The notes beneath the pieces are model-generated. The model saw nothing but the letters and a program-made list of their open reading frames with translations. It was not told the DNA's origin and did not search any database. A stretch of 64,000 nucleotides of DNA, taken from positions 16,536 to 80,535 of the forward strand of contig JACCGJ010010810.1 in assembly GCA_013407085.1 (NCBI GenBank), read 5' to 3'. This DNA is from Atriophallophorus winterbourni. Its lineage: Eukaryota > Platyhelminthes > Trematoda > Plagiorchiida > Microphallidae. Shown here one piece after another: positions 1 to 13,930 of the stretch. The position numbers and the translations under genes were made by a program. Every line of letters starts with the position of its first letter. Positions within the stretch are counted from its first letter, which is position 1.

Positions 1-45
1 TTGGTGTGTTAGTGTGGGAGATGTGAGCAATACATTATTTGGTCT
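1..45 (+). repeat. Tail of a hammerhead-repeat unit (family 2), cut by window start
   Basis: The first bases match the segment that follows the hammerhead core in the copies near 17.7, 36.9 and 51.65 kb: a GTGTGT-like run, then GATGTGAGCAA and ACATTA. Only the 3' flank of the unit is inside the window, so the ribozyme core cannot be judged. Confidence 0.55.
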
Positions 46-3000
46 GATTTTATATTTTAATAGCTCAAATCTTCGAAATACGGCTGTCTGTTATTCTAAA
101 GTCTTATATACATTACGAACACGCGATCGCAGAAATGTTAACGTTCACAATATAACACATTTAGATAGGCTCTGCTATGTATTTTGCAATTCACATCAAT
201 GAATATGCCGTTGCCAAAAATCATGCAGGTAGGCTTTCCTTGTCGCCTTAAGCGTGAACACCAAACATAAAATTGTTCGCATTTAGACGATCACTTTGCG
301 CTTAACCCCAAAACAGGAGTTCCAACGTACTAAGATCACAAATACGAAAAGCCTGTGACCGGTAAATTGGACTAAAATATTTTATGCTAGTATGAAACCT
401 ATGAGCTTGAACCCATTTTTGTTGGCTTCGTGAGAAAAAATTGGTGCATTTATAAAAACAAAGCAATAAAGTTGTTCCGAAAAATGTTTGAGCAGTCTTT
501 TAGTATATTACTTTGGCATGGCTGACACACATTTGTTTAACTTTCATTAGGATTTCTAAAAGAATCTATCAGCTAAGTACTGATCTTTTACCTGAGGCAT
601 TTGAAGGACTGATTGCCAATTAGAAATCCTGGGCTTTTTAAAAGATTAGTAATCATATTGAACTTTGTGGATTCAAAGAAAATTCCTTTTCGTGGAATTC
701 GGATTCTCTTAACCTAATGTACCTCGAAAATAAGCATGAAGAAGTACGTAATTTACCTGTTTATTTGAAGCAGTAAAATCTGATCAAGATGAGCGTATAT
801 TACATGAAATAATGCACTTCTTCCGTTGTACACTGTGTTCTGCTTTGGATTGGAATAAGTTTCTAGCAGCACAATCTGCAATGCATAATTTTGAATGGGG
901 TGACGGTAGCCATTTGCATCATAATATGTTCCGTCCTATTAATAAAAGCTATCATAATGGAGCCATTGATTTACTTGGTATGCAATTCTTCTCACGTTAT
1001 ACCCAAAAAATGTAATTAAGTTACTTAAATAGACATCGACCTGGTGTCGTTTTGTCGAAGTTACATACATCTCCCATGGTATGATTGGATACATTGCAAT
1101 GCAGCATTGTTCAAAACTAAGAGAATATCATATCCGTTGTTAACTGCATTCATAGACGTTCCAGCTCCAAATCCAGAAAATCACTCGTTATAATGGGCCA
1201 GTCATCCGACTTCGCACATTTATTAAGAGTAAATTAAGTCTCACAGGATTCAAATGTCCCGATTATGAGCTAAAATGAGTCGTTAGAAACTGTGAAGCCT
1301 ACCATAGAGAACGGTTTGCAAATGGGAACCCGTACGCTCAAACTTGTAAGTTCCTTTGAACGTGGAAACAAATTGACTGTTTATTTTGAGTCCATATTTT
1401 GGAAATTTTGAAGTTTTTTCAACTTCATTCACGTTTATTTTTGTTTTCCAACACACTCACTGGAACTACTCATCCCAGTAAAAAAGTCGTTGTAGGGCCA
1501 AACCATGTTGTTAACTTACAATGCTCCTATTTGTAAATGCTCCGAGTCAACGGATTAGGCTACTCCTATCGAATCATCTTGCCCGTAAAATGCTCATATA
1601 AATAGCACGTGGCTCAGCAATTGAAATTTTGACATTCAATGAATATAATGCAGTTTTCTTTCTTCCGACAAAACCGATATTGCCTAGCGTTAGTTTGTGA
1701 AAACACTTTTCATTGTTCATTGCTATGATTTATCAATGCAAATTTTTCGAAATAATTAAGAGATTGATTACGAGTATCGACAATAAAATTAAAAACAAAT
1801 TGGTACCAGTAACTAACATGCTTGGCTTGTTTAATTCATATTTTGCTTTTTATTTACATACAACTGTTCAGGTCTAGCTTAATGCTTCATTTTAATTATG
1901 TGTTGTCTTCTAAAGCAAAAACAACAAACATTTCATTATTCATGCCCCCATGACAAAAAGAGAATGCGACACAAAGATGCTAGCTTTATTAACTATGAGA
2001 AAAGTTTTACTTATCAAATCTTCCAAATCCCATGGTTGGTTCTGCAAGACCACTGAAAAAGAAACGATATTGATTGGTTGAAGGGCATCCACACAGTCGT
2101 TAAGAAATTTAAAGGAAATATCCTATGGTCGATCAGAAATTGTTTTTCCTCAGCATGTTGAAGTTTACAAAAAAATATCATCCATGTGAATCAACTAAAA
2201 ACGAAACACCCGACACTTGATTCATGTTTTTGTGGCCTACGATTTAATCAATTATTTTGGAAACGTCCCAGGCGATACAAATTTCTATATAAAACTGCAT
2301 GACTTTCTCTTGAACTAGAAAGTTCAATCCCCTCATTCTAGTTATTTAAACATACGATTTGCTATTTAGAGTTTAAAGGATTCGAACACGCATGTCATTT
2401 TAACCAGGGATTATACATAAATGCTTTTTCCTGTGATGTTGTGCAATATTGTTTAATGTCTAACGTTGATACAATACTTATGTCATTAGGGAAAATTCTT
2501 GGAGAAAATCATTAATTAATAAGAACTCAACAATAGGTTTCCATTAGTGACCCTTATCAAGTAGATGCACTGTGTCAGAAACATTCGCTTATCTATATCA
2601 TTTTTCCTTCAGTAAAATTTTTTAGTTAAAATATCATTATTTCCGGTTTGTTCGTCCCACTATCGACAGATATATCTTCATAGCGACCGAAAATTGCTGG
2701 ATGACGAATGAGGTCTTATGCGGAATGAGCGACCATTTATGCACAGTTTGATAAATGGTGAATTTTTCAAATTTCTTCTCACAATCTCGGCAGTGAACAA
2801 CATATTAATCATATGTTTTTTCTTTCTGAAAGTTAAAGGCCTAATAATACTGAATATATGAAGATTACTTTGTGGGTTTTGTAGTGCAGTTCTTACAGGC
2901 CTAACTTGGATGCGCCATTTCATAAAGCAAATTTTGATGTGAAACATAAGATTAGACCCTCTGGGATAATTAGGAATAAATATGTTGTAGTAGCAGTCTT

Positions 3001-6000
3001 GCAAACAGAAGGACTAGGTTACCGATATACACGTTATCGAATGCTCAGTGGTTTTTGTGTTACAAAAGACCGATTGAATTGATGTCGCTTTTCTTCTTCT
3101 ACATGTTGCAAAACAGTTTATTTTTTCGCACAACAAATGTGTGTACCATTCAATGAAATACGTTTCAGCTTCAATTATGCCGAAGACGTTTGCTATGTTA
3201 TCTGGTCTCAGATTTCTACTAAAGATCTCAAGGTAGCGTTACGCCGACAACGGAAAAGCCTTAATTTCTTTATTACACTTTCATATTGATTTCATTTCAT
3301 AGTTGTTGAAAGAATGATTTGAAGTTGTTCATTATTTCGGAGGTATGCTGAACCCAAACTAATGAATTTATCTAGTGTAAAAATTCGTCGGGTCTCCAAA
3401 TGATGCACGGGAACTTACACTTCGGATGTTCCAAAACTGGAATAAATAATTGATAGTAACGTTAATCTCTATTAAATACTGTTTTATTTTTTATACCGTT
3501 GAGAGGTAAACCAGATTAATTATGACTCGAAAAAGTGGAGCCTGTGAATTTCTCAATAAATGCAGAAAACGTTCAAATTTTGGACAAAAATATTAATCCC
3601 ATACACAATATTTTCTAAGAAGTGCTCCTGCAAAACAAGTTATCTTGTTTTCGAATCTTCAGTACAATTTTTGGTGGTTAAATACTACACCAAAGTTTTG
3701 TATATTCATCATTCCCTTCGGCCTGTTTGCTTGAATGGTTTCTACGTCTAACACTGCATCTGGTAAATCGAGCAAATTTATATTTGTCACCTATTAAGTG
3801 TTCGATTCTCACATAAAAACACTTTAATGAACTCGTTACAACTAATGTTTTTCAGGAAATCAAAAGCGGGACTGTGTAAATTGAACAAAGTAGTCTCGCG
3901 ACGTGCAATGTACTAACACACGCTAAAGCTAATATCATTTTAAGCGATTGATTCCAAACGGAAAACTCACTCTGTAGCTGAAGCTAGACTAATATCAAGA
4001 TATACACGATGTGGAAAATTCAGGTTGGTTTTGATACAATAGAACTCCAAAAAAATTTAATTAATATCTGAATATTTTTGCGCAAGCACAAAACATTGTA
4101 TTAACGAACAATTTTATTTCGTTTATTTGTTTACATCTTCATTCTGAGATAGCCGTCGTCTTTGTCAACATTTTAAGCCCAGGCACCATATAATGCGATA
4201 TATGAAAAATTTATTCTGATTATTATTTAATAATTAATGATAAGAATGGCAAACAGCATCATATGTGCTCATTGCAATTTAAAAATCTATATCTCGCAAA
4301 TTTGTGTACCTCACTGCTTAATACACTTTTTGCGTCGCTCGTTTTTAGTTTAATTTAAAACGTGTTACATGGCATAATAACACCGTGCACTGCCTTCAGA
4401 AGAAAGGGTGGGGTTTATTCTCCTAAATTTTGGTCTACTATAATGCGATGTTAGCCAACCACCTTGTACGTAGGTTTTTTGCGTTCAACCAATTAATATT
4501 TCATTTACTTCGTTAACGCCTTGTTTACTAATCTCTCAATGTAATTCTCAGCAATTAATTGTTGCATCAAAATCTCAGCAATGTAGCCTCTTATATATCA
4601 TGCGGAAACCGAGCGCATTATATCACATTTCACATATAAGCCAACGTTAGCTAGAGAAATGCCAGCTATATGTAAAAGTAGTATAGGTGAGGAAATTTCT
4701 AGATCATTATTCCGAGATTAATTTAAATTGATTCATCAAGCTCTAGAGATCAAAGTTGTTTTGATCGCGAATTAACATGAATGGTAAGCAGATATGCTTA
4801 AATAAAGTGCTAACAACTATGAGGCTAGAAAAATATTTGTTGCGAGAATACAGGAACCCTTTGAAATAAACATAATATATTGACGGGAAAATGATAGATA
4901 TTTTCTGACGATTGCTGTTAAAGTTCCTTATAGTAATAAATAAGTGTCGTCTATGTGAGAACTGCAAAATCTGCAGAGAAACGAGCATAATCTCCGCTGT
5001 ACGAACAATCGAGTTGTTTAATCACCGAAAAAAGTCCCGAGATACCATAGTGCAATTCCGATGTTGCATTTCGATACGTTTACTAGCTGAGGCTAGCAAA
5101 AACAAGTCTAAATATTTCTAAAGCAAAAAAACGGCAAAGAATTGTTAAATTAACGCTTGTTGAAATGAAGGCTGTGAAAACAAAATTTCGAAGGAAATGC
5201 CAATCACCATATTTTGTTATTTTGTTCGAGATAGAAGTTAAACTATCATAGTAGGAAAATGCTTTATTCAACCAAATTTGCCATCGAGAGTACTTCAATA
5301 ATGTGATTAGGATATTTCCAAGTTTGGAAACAATTAAATTTAAAAAAATGATGGCGGTCATTTAAGTTCCACATTTACAGCAATTTTTCTCTCAAATGTT
5401 TTACGGCGAACATGTTGCAAGCGTACGACAAAAAATCAGATACATTCCTAAAATTATCGAAAATTACCTCATTCCTTTCCTAGGGCTTTTGACTTTAGAG
5501 CAAAAAGAAATAAACGAAATTTATTTTGGATTTATTTACGTTGAAATTGGTTGTCGAACTCTTTTCTTATTATTTTCTCGACAAAATATGTGAAACGCAG
5601 AGGATTACACATTTTGCAATAGAATCTTATTGAACACTAAAAACCTAATATCATTGTTAGTTTTCCAATAAATATCTAGTGGCGAGTAAGTATGTATTTC
5701 GTTAGGCTACGTAAAAGGTTATAAAATTGTGTAAAACGTCGGGGCAACTAAACAAAAACAATGAAAAAAATCAATTACACAATTATTTTATGGTGTCCTC
5801 CACAAATTTTATGTTCCAAATGAATTATTATATTTCTCTTCACGTTTCTCATCTGATGACGAGACTATTTCAAAGTGTTACTGTGAGATGTGAGGAAAAG
5901 AAAAAAGTATATATAGAGATAATGTTTTCATTGACGATTCACTATTCATCTCTGATTCCTTTATTTAACGTCGTGATTTGTAGCGCCATCGTTCAGTAAT

Positions 6001-7060
6001 TTTTCCTAAATGCTACTTCTTTATTACAACATAGCTATTTTTATTATTCATAAAAAATATATGAAATCTGATAAAAATTTAACAAATATTTGGCACTTTG
6101 ATATATTTGATTTGAAAAAGATGAAGAAATACAATTCGATATACAAGATTGGCTATAGGAAATTTGTGTTCGAAGTAAATCGATCTACGGTTAGCAAGAA
6201 ATTCGGTGGTGGTCCTATTCATTTTATTGTATTCGCATAAACATTCTACAATGTTTATAATTGTTAAAACGGTCGAGGTCTCTCAAATTATTCGTTGAAA
6301 TTGATCTGTATTGACATTAAACACGAGCAAAATGACATGAAATTTAATATTAAGATCTTATAACAAGATTTGCAAATTTGATTTATTTGGTGAATAAACA
6401 GTTCAATATTCCAGTCTAAAAGCAATTAAACTAAAACAAAATGAACAACTTACAGTTGTCACACTTTGCTGTCACTAAAATAACGAAAGAATCCTCATTT
6501 ATTACTTTGATTTATTTTGTGCATTACGAATTGAATACATTTAGTTAATGGATGTGCTGTATACAAATCAAAACTTCACAACGATAGACATCGCACGAAC
6601 TAGATTTTAATCAGTCATGCAAACTCAAACACAAAACCTTGGTTCAAAAGATTGTCTCAAATAGATAACATTACATAGCTGTTTACAAATGCGTCTACTT
6701 TTATTGTTTTTGCATCAGGAAGTTTCAGACGTTCTACCTGGAAACTTCAATTTAATGATCTAAACCCGTTTTTGTATTTCAAAGATCAAGTCTCTACTCC
6801 AGTACTCCCGAAATATATCTTGCTTCTTAGTGTTTCACATTACCGTGCGTATAAGTTTGTCCATGATTTTGCAAAACTTGCTATAAGCTAAATGAATTAG
6901 AAGATTGAGGCTTAGTCATTTAACACAGTATAATAGAGACAATATTTTCGCAAATACAGAATAATAATAATTATTATTTTCTATCCTTTACGTGAATCCT
7001 GAGTTCGCGGTAATACTTTGTTAATTCCACGCTCAAAATAATTGCCATCGGTACTTTTAG
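46..7060. other. AT-rich non-coding stretch, no gene recognised
   Basis: About 7 kb of AT-rich sequence with only short chance open frames. I found no protein motif, tRNA or clear repeat match to other parts of the window. A 67-codon frame at 812-1015 resembles no family I know. The stretch could be intergenic or the interior of a large intron, as flukes have long introns; isolated small exons cannot be excluded by eye. Confidence 0.6.
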
Positions 7061-7189
7061 TCGGTGTGATTTTATTTGAATCTAATCTTCGCCAATGTTG
7101 TGAGCTCAAAAATTTTGCGATATTTCAATTTAAACTTAACGCTTGATTGCAGAGCAATCCCGAAGTTGCTTGCACATATTGACAAAACA

Positions 7190-7620
7190 ATCCGACTTAA
7201 CTTTGATGTTCATTCTCTATGTACTGTAGTAACCAGGGGTGAAACCATACATGGGACGATTAAACGCTAAGGCAGTGGTGATTACAAAGCTGGGTAAGAA
7301 TGCTGTCAACAACATGGATAGTGCTTCTATACCACACAATATGGTGTCCGGTTCTGCGTCAGATAAACATTAATGTGCCTGACCACTTGTGGGCGCATCG
7401 ATTAAGCAGTCGCGATAATCTGTCAGCAGATGTCATTCACACCTGCCAAGATCAAATAATTAAGGGATTATACAGCATGTATGTGGTGGTGATGCGTAGA
7501 CTGATATTAATCGCGCCTACTTATCAGAAAGATCGCAGAGCACAACATGGAGTGTGTAGTGCTTTGCCAGCCTAAGATTGGTCAGGTAAATGTAATTTAA
7601 GCTCGATCTCTGTTCTTATG
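7190..7620. other. GC-richer block of unknown origin
   Basis: This block is visibly less AT-rich than its surroundings and carries two 64-91 codon plus-strand frames without recognisable motifs. It may be an old repeat fragment or an exon-containing segment. No function is assigned. Confidence 0.3.
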
Positions 7621-9340
7621 GGCTTCCATGTTCTGACCAAGATTCTGTGTCAAAATGGCAACGTTTCCATCAAATTGCTTTTACCGATTCATTACCAACT
7701 GTATTATTCATGTATGTTCAATGTAAAAATTGAATTTGTATCATTATTTCGAAGCTGTGGTTATTGTATATGCAAATTGCTTTTTCAACAATGAAACTTG
7801 AATCGTCTTATGTCAATCTTTGTGTTAATGAAACCGGCACATTCGAAACAACAACAACAACAAATAATTACATTTAAAGGAGCGGTAAGATTCACCAACA
7901 ATTCAAAGTATATCTCTTTCGTGATTGGAGGTATAATGTGAATAATACTTCGAAAACTCACATGAAGCTTTATTAGCAAGGACATTTCCTGAATAAAATA
8001 CTTTTATTAGTTATAGTTCAACATCCGTTTTCTTATATTTGAGGATACCATATTAAACATGACTTTATATAAAGCATATTTGGAACGCTTAAATTAAATT
8101 CAAACATTTGTAGGCATTTATTTGTTTATTGTTTTTAGCCGTATTCTACAAGTGTGTAATTTAAGCATACTTTAAACGATAAAATCACATTTCATTCAAA
8201 AGTCAATGAAGCTGTTCACTTTTACTCAATACAACCTTAAACATCTGATTCCTTCCCATAAAAAATCGCCATGGATAAAATCTATATCCAAATCTCACAA
8301 ATGCTTAATCATGCCAGATATCTAACCACATTACTCATGTATTGAACAGGATTTTAATCCAATATGCCTTCTGAATTCTTCTAAAAGTGATGTTAGCATT
8401 CAATAATCAGAGACAATCTATAAGATGTTCACATTATGAAAAACATTATGTCGTTCTTAATGAATACACGTTAATATTTGTAACGCGGCAAAACAACTAA
8501 AACTATCCTAAACCATATTGAAATCAATTACTGGCAAGAAATATGCCAGTTTCAACCACTATCCTCTCAATGCATAAGTTCGCTTGATCAACTTTAAGCT
8601 ATTTTAAATTTTTTAATTGCCCCATCTCGGTAAGACGTTGAAATGTTGGATACTAATAACCGGTCAAAAATAATATCAACCTCTGTAATTCCAGTATAAG
8701 CGAATGTATTCCATTAAATTATGGAAGTGCATAGATTGATGTTAATTACGAGCTTTCGACTGCAGTGTATTGCGTCAGCCTCTGACACAACACAAGAGCG
8801 AGAAGCGGCAAGACGTCAGAAGGAAACAATCGTGAACCCTTGATAATAAGAGTTTTGGAAGTATTGCATCATTACGATGGGAGCGACAAGATACTCGAAT
8901 TTTGTTGAAAAGCAAAAGGTCAGCTGCTATCAAACAATATACAATTCCTTATGGTCGCTTAAACAATTCATGCGCGGTGCGAGCTTGAATCGTGCGATTG
9001 TCACGAAGTCGAGTAACAAATCAGATGAAAGTGTCAACCGGGATAGATGTGTTATTTACCGGTATTGTGGATGCTTGACTGGCCTATTTAAGATTGCCCA
9101 TTGTTTGGTTTTGTTCCTATGCGTATTGGACGCACTTGACTAATCGGCTTTGTCGTGTCTTGTTTGATTTGATTGATGAACGCGATTAGCGTCAGACGGG
9201 CTTACCACAGTGATGAGACGCAATCATGAGTTTGAAACTCCGGACTGACGTAAAAATTGTTGTTTTGATAAGAGAACAGATTTTTCCTAGCTTCTATTTG
9301 TTAACCTGTAATGACCAACGTGTTCATTTCCAACCTCAAT
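7621..9340. other. Non-coding stretch with a second GC-richer patch
   Basis: No gene recognised. Around 8,745-9,200 base composition shifts towards GC with CG-containing words. The 88-codon frame at 8,877-9,143 has no motif I can name. A decayed element is the simplest reading. Confidence 0.35.
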
Positions 9341-9390
9341 CTCCCCAGTCCGCTGAAAATATGACCCTGAATGTTGAAACAATAACAAAT

Positions 9391-9445
9391 CTCAGTGTCA
9401 CACTAATTGACGGCAAACAATCGGACACCAGTTGTGGTGTGTAAG
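9391..9445 (+). repeat. Decayed hammerhead repeat, family 2
   Basis: The segment keeps GACGGCAAACA from the stem II side and GTTGTGGTGTGTAAG from the stem III/stem I side of the family-2 hammerhead. The catalytic CUGANGA and GAAA boxes are damaged (TTGACGG and GGACA). It is followed by the usual GGGTGTGAACAC flank. It should be inactive. Confidence 0.5.
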
Positions 9446-9470
9446 TAATGTGGGTGTGAACACAACAATA

Positions 9471-10894
9471 TATATCACGTTATGTATTTAGTTATGTTTT
9501 TGAGTCAAAGCATTTAACTCACCTCCTTCCAAAGCTAATTTATTATGTATCCAAGCAAAGCAATACTTATTTAGAAAATGTTTTTGACAAAATGAAGCAT
9601 CCATGCAATATTCAAAAAATTTCAACACAATTTATAAATACAAAAAATAATGACAGATGTATTCGTACTGGAATTTTTTTATAAAAAACTGACAACTTCA
9701 TTAAAAATTAGCTCGTGAATATATGTTAGTTTATTATCATTTTGGCATCAAATGAACCTTGTGTTTAATATGATGTCTGATCTGAATAGTTAAAATAATA
9801 TCAGTTTTCAGTCATATTGATTGAAAAAATGTCTGAATGGTCAATGACGATTTCATGATATTCAAAACAAATTTCACTCATACGCACACGCGCTTCGAAT
9901 ACTGATATTTGTAACGTTTCAGTAATTATTTTTCGAAAAAACGTATGCTTGGATTCAAGGTTTTAATCATTCCGACAATTTTCTTATATAGCAGTTGTAC
10001 TTATTAAAATATTATTCTTCGGTTTACTTATTCTCATTAAAAATATTTACCTTCAATGAATCGTTCAAGCGCTATAATTAATATCAGTAAATTTGTTACA
10101 TATTTTGTAATAAAAAATATGGTGCACGTAAGAGATAAAAGGTATTTTGTGTAAGAAATTTCAATATTGATCCCATGCAAAAATAGTGCATTAGTATTTT
10201 TCATCAATCATTTCATTTGAGCAGTGTTTATTAAGGCATGCCGGCAAATCGAAAGAGATATAGGATACGATCCTAGATAGTATTACTTTGAATCACGATT
10301 AATCACCGGATGGTTTCACCACACATGGGTCATCAGATACAATAACAAAACTAAATGCTACATTACTTCGCTATGTAAACTTTTATAAGCTTTTCCAAGT
10401 TGATTGGCTATATTTTCAATAGGTTGTGAATATTGATCACATAAACTTATCAACTTGCAACGTGGAGCTAATTGGGTTATGTTTTATGTTTCAAGGCACA
10501 CTTGGTCAGTTTGTATTGATGTTACGTACAAGCAGTAGTTGTTGCTCTAATTCGATGTTGTGTTCATCCTTCGTTTCAGAGAAGATAAAATGTTAAAAAA
10601 GAATATAAATGATTTTGTTCGAGTTCGATTCTTGCAGCGCAACACCAGCATTTTCCCATGAGATTTGCTTTGTCTAATTCGTATATCACAATGCGTTTTG
10701 ATGGTTGACTTTATTCTGTCGGTCATTGAACATCTGGAGTTGGGAACACTTATTTGAATACGGCAATATTCAGCAAAAAAGTTGAGGACTGTGAACATTT
10801 CGTACGCATGTGCGGTTCAGATACAACAAATTAAAATTGGAATCGGGAATAAGATATTAATCATTCCTTCTTCCAAAGGATTCGATAAACAATG

Positions 10895-10895
<1 letters not shown>
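9471..10895. other. AT-rich non-coding stretch
   Basis: Nothing recognisable. Short frames only, on either strand. Confidence 0.6.

Positions 10896-10956
<61 letters not shown>
10896..10956. repeat. (TA)n microsatellite, about 30 units
   Basis: An uninterrupted alternating TA run of about 61 bp. It accounts for the isoleucine-tyrosine tail of the frame that crosses it, so that frame is not a gene. Confidence 0.98.
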
Positions 10957-10959
<3 letters not shown>

Positions 10960-11589
10960 AGAAGTGAGACTCACCCCTCATTAAATGTGGTTGTGCTTCA
11001 AAAGATAATTTGAAACATTTGCATAAATAATTGTACTTATTCAAAGAATGCAAATAATCGTGATGAATCTATTAAACAACGCTTCGGTATGCTGGACAGC
11101 TTGAATACCAAGTTGAAATACATGTGAAAATTGCACTTACCCTGGGAATATTTAACGTTCTCTAAATGGAGGGAATCCAGTAGAATATCATATGAAAATC
11201 TGGACGAGATTATTTTTCGATGCCATGGTACCATCGAATATAGGATGGTTCACTCACCTTTTAAAATAGCACTAACCGTCGATCTTATGATTTGATTTAT
11301 TCAATTGTCTCCAATTAAACATATCCTGACCAAAGTATGCTACAGCGATGAATTCGAATTTGTTTTTCTTTGGAATCATTCGAAAGCTCGCGTAATTGAT
11401 ATTTTAAATGTAAGTACTTAGAAATATTTCACGGTATAGAAGGTATTGAGCTTAACATCTGAAGTAAATCTATATGTTTCAAAAAGATTCACATTCAGAC
11501 TTTAGCCTACTTATCCAAATAAACATGTGTCAAAATAATAGCTCAAAAATTTTGATTGCCCATTTATTGTACTGAACCGAATTATGGTT
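10957..11589. other. AT-rich stretch without a gene
   Basis: No motif, repeat match or RNA gene seen. Confidence 0.55.
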
Positions 11590-12870
11590 CACATGTCGAA
11601 AGCTTTTGGCAACTCAACACCACCGTAGTAAACTTTTATGTAATAATGTGAATCCTACGGTATTGCGAAAGTATATACGCAGGCTAAACGTTACCAAATC
11701 TCCGGAGAAAGTCGGAAGTAATGTGAGCTGGAGCTTTGCTGCCCACTATGCGAATTACTTAAACAATATATACGGGAATCGTACGAGCTGACTGGAAATA
11801 TGAGGCTAATACACAAATCTACAAAGGTGGCAGTCGTTCGGATCCGAATAAATACCGCCGTTTGACGTTCCTTTCTGTGGTTTCTGAAGTATGGTGTGTG
11901 AAAGTGTCACTAGGCACCTCGAGAACCATGAAATTAGTTCTCAGAAACAACATGGATTTAGAAAACACGCTCATGCTTGTCTAACTTGCTCACGACCTAA
12001 AACGCCCAGCCGCCAGCACTAGACGAAAGATTTCCATACATGCCTGTTACTTATATATATCTGAAACTTTGGATGGAGTTGATCACTACTCACTACTTTA
12101 GAAGCTGCAAGATGGCGTCACTGGAAATCTACTAACATGAATCGCAAGTCGCCTGTCTGAACGCAAAGCCAAAGTTAGAATATATGGAAAACTATTGAAG
12201 CCGCGAGAGGAGTCCTACTCGGTTCATTATTCATTCTAATATTATACTTGATACTTTTAAATTATCTACCGAAACTTGTACGTTATACACTTGTACGTTT
12301 TACCGAATATTTCAAAATTTAGACAAATATCAAATCTATCGGTGATTGCTTATATTACAAACAGACTTAAATAAGCTGCACCAGTGGTCAATTCAAAACA
12401 AGCTGCCCTTCAATTTCCTTAAGCGTAAATGTTGCTAGTTGGGAAACCCTTTCCGTTCTCATACGTACTTGGCAGTCACACGCTTGAACTTAGTGTATCA
12501 CAAAAAGCTTTCGGTATCTTGGTGTGCAAAAAATTGAAACAAAAGCACTTTGCAATGCGAGATCATCTATTAGCGTGAACGAAGGGTACTCAGCTTACTC
12601 AGATGAATTTTCAGACGTTTTCCACCACACATATTTTGAAAAGGTACTCAACAAATAGATATATCTACTTGTGAACTATACATTACAAGCTTTGACACTA
12701 TGAATGAAGAAAGATATTTCGCATCTGTAAAGGATTTTACATAAGGCACATAAAATGGTTACTGGATTTCATACTCTACCCTTTGAGCAGCGACTGACTA
12801 GACATGGAATGTGCACACACTTGAGCAGGCGCACCCGAGCTGACTTAATTCCGACATACAGAATAATACA
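11590..12870 (+). pseudogene. Decayed non-LTR retrotransposon reverse transcriptase
   Basis: Three-frame reading shows a broken reverse transcriptase of a CR1/Jockey-like LINE. Near 11,840-11,900 a frame reads YKGGSRSDPNKYRRLTFLSV, matching the usual IYKGG..DP.NYRP..L.S segment. It is followed by an EISSQKQHGFRKHAHACLT block (fingers motif QHGFR). Near 12,365-12,420 LNKLHQWSIQNKLPFN matches the L..W....L.FN block after the catalytic YADD site, and KLSVSWC resembles the downstream region. Numerous stops and indels separate the blocks, so it cannot encode a working enzyme. No 3' tail or target duplication was identified. Confidence 0.75.
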
Positions 12871-13185
12871 TAGGTGGTCCCCACTCACTCATACACCTTT
12901 TTAAAATTGTTTTCCAATCACCCAAACCTCTATTACAATATAACAACTTAAATATCAAATTCTCGATTAAACATTTTGCGTATATTTTACGCAGTCCGTT
13001 TATGCTTTTCATGAAACAGTTGATTGTCAGAAATGGCATCCTCATTAAACGAAATGATCTTCAAACAAACGTTACGATCATTAAGGTTGAATATTACTGT
13101 GTTGGCTTCAGTTTACTTAAATGCCTTAGTGATTCCTACTAATAAAACAAAACAAATTTTCTGTACGCAGAACGACCGCTTACGT
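12871..13185. other. Non-coding flank, no gene
   Basis: AT-rich spacer between the LINE remnant and a hammerhead remnant. Short frames on both strands lack motifs. Confidence 0.5.
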
Positions 13186-13248
13186 GCTGTTTCCACCTAC
13201 GTGATCAGTGCAAACAGCACGAAACCGGTTGTTCGGTGTGTGATGGAA
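13186..13248 (+). ncRNA. Hammerhead ribozyme remnant, family 1
   Basis: Stem II is perfect (GTGC-AAACA-GCAC... read here as CAGTGC AAACA GCAC) and is followed by GAAACCGGTT, giving the short palindromic stem III ACCGGU with U at the cleavage position. The 3' strand continues into TGTGTGATGG. The first catalytic box reads GTGATCA instead of CTGATGA, so self-cleavage is unlikely. Same family as the satellite at 34.66-36.56 kb. Confidence 0.6.
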
Positions 13249-13729
13249 ATGAGTATTTTTTTAAATGAAGTTTATCATTCAATTGGGATAGTTGAATTCA
13301 CTGATCGTTAGAGTAACCCATGCAGTTTCAATTAAGCTTAATTAAGCTACATGAGAGACTATCTCAGCCTTTAATTTAAAGCTGGGAAAGAACTTCATCG
13401 ACTTCAATGAGAATAAATTCTTTTGCGGTATGTGTGAGCTAGGAAATGAATCAATATTCTAAATTTATCCTAATCATAATAAACAGAATGCAAATCATTA
13501 TAATTAGAACAATTTGAAATATTTTATAATGCAGAATCAAAAATTTTCTTTTCCACTTCAACGTTGTTTGAAAATAAAGTCGTAATTCACGAAATTGATA
13601 TAATGCCACTCACTTCGATTGTACCAACTTTTCACTGCAAGCAATTCATATTTTAATTAGAAAAACGAAACGGATTTCATTCATAATAGCAATGGTCGGA
13701 ATTCACATGTGAATTTATATACCAGTCAA

Positions 13730-13930
13730 ACATTATACGGTATTTCGGGTCGTAATTCTTGGGACTAGAATGGCAATGGTCGGGGTACAAGTCCCAACTG
13801 ACTTAAAGGATATGGACTGCTGATTAGCTCAAATGAGAGCGAAACTCGAGTCATGTATTCCCATTACTGACCGCGGTGATCAAATCTGCGATTATTTCGA
13901 TGAACTCAACACTGATGAGTAGTCACAAAC
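13730..13930 (+). mobile_element. SINE-like element with Sm-alpha-type hammerhead (decayed)
   Basis: A GGGTACAAGTCCC block resembles a pol III B box. About 30 bp later comes CTGATTA-GCTC-AAAT-GAGAGC-GAAAC-TCGAGTC, which has the order and loop (AAAT) of the hammerhead in schistosome Sm-alpha SINE-like repeats, including a GTC cleavage triplet. The box CTGATTA has T where the catalytic G8 should be, so it is probably inactive. The outer stem I pairing is weak. Identification rests on motif order, not on an alignment. Confidence 0.45.

Noticed and set aside
812..1015. A 67-codon plus frame with a His-rich middle
   Set aside because: No signal peptide, splice-site support or family resemblance; kept only as part of the unassigned stretch.
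5670..5695. A possible 6-nt micro-exon (ATATCTAG, TGGCGA, GTAAGT) on the plus strand
   Set aside because: It is isolated, with no neighbouring exons or repeat support; a match this short is expected by chance.
10782..10967. A 61-codon frame ending in an Ile-Tyr run
   Set aside because: It simply translates the (TA)n microsatellite.
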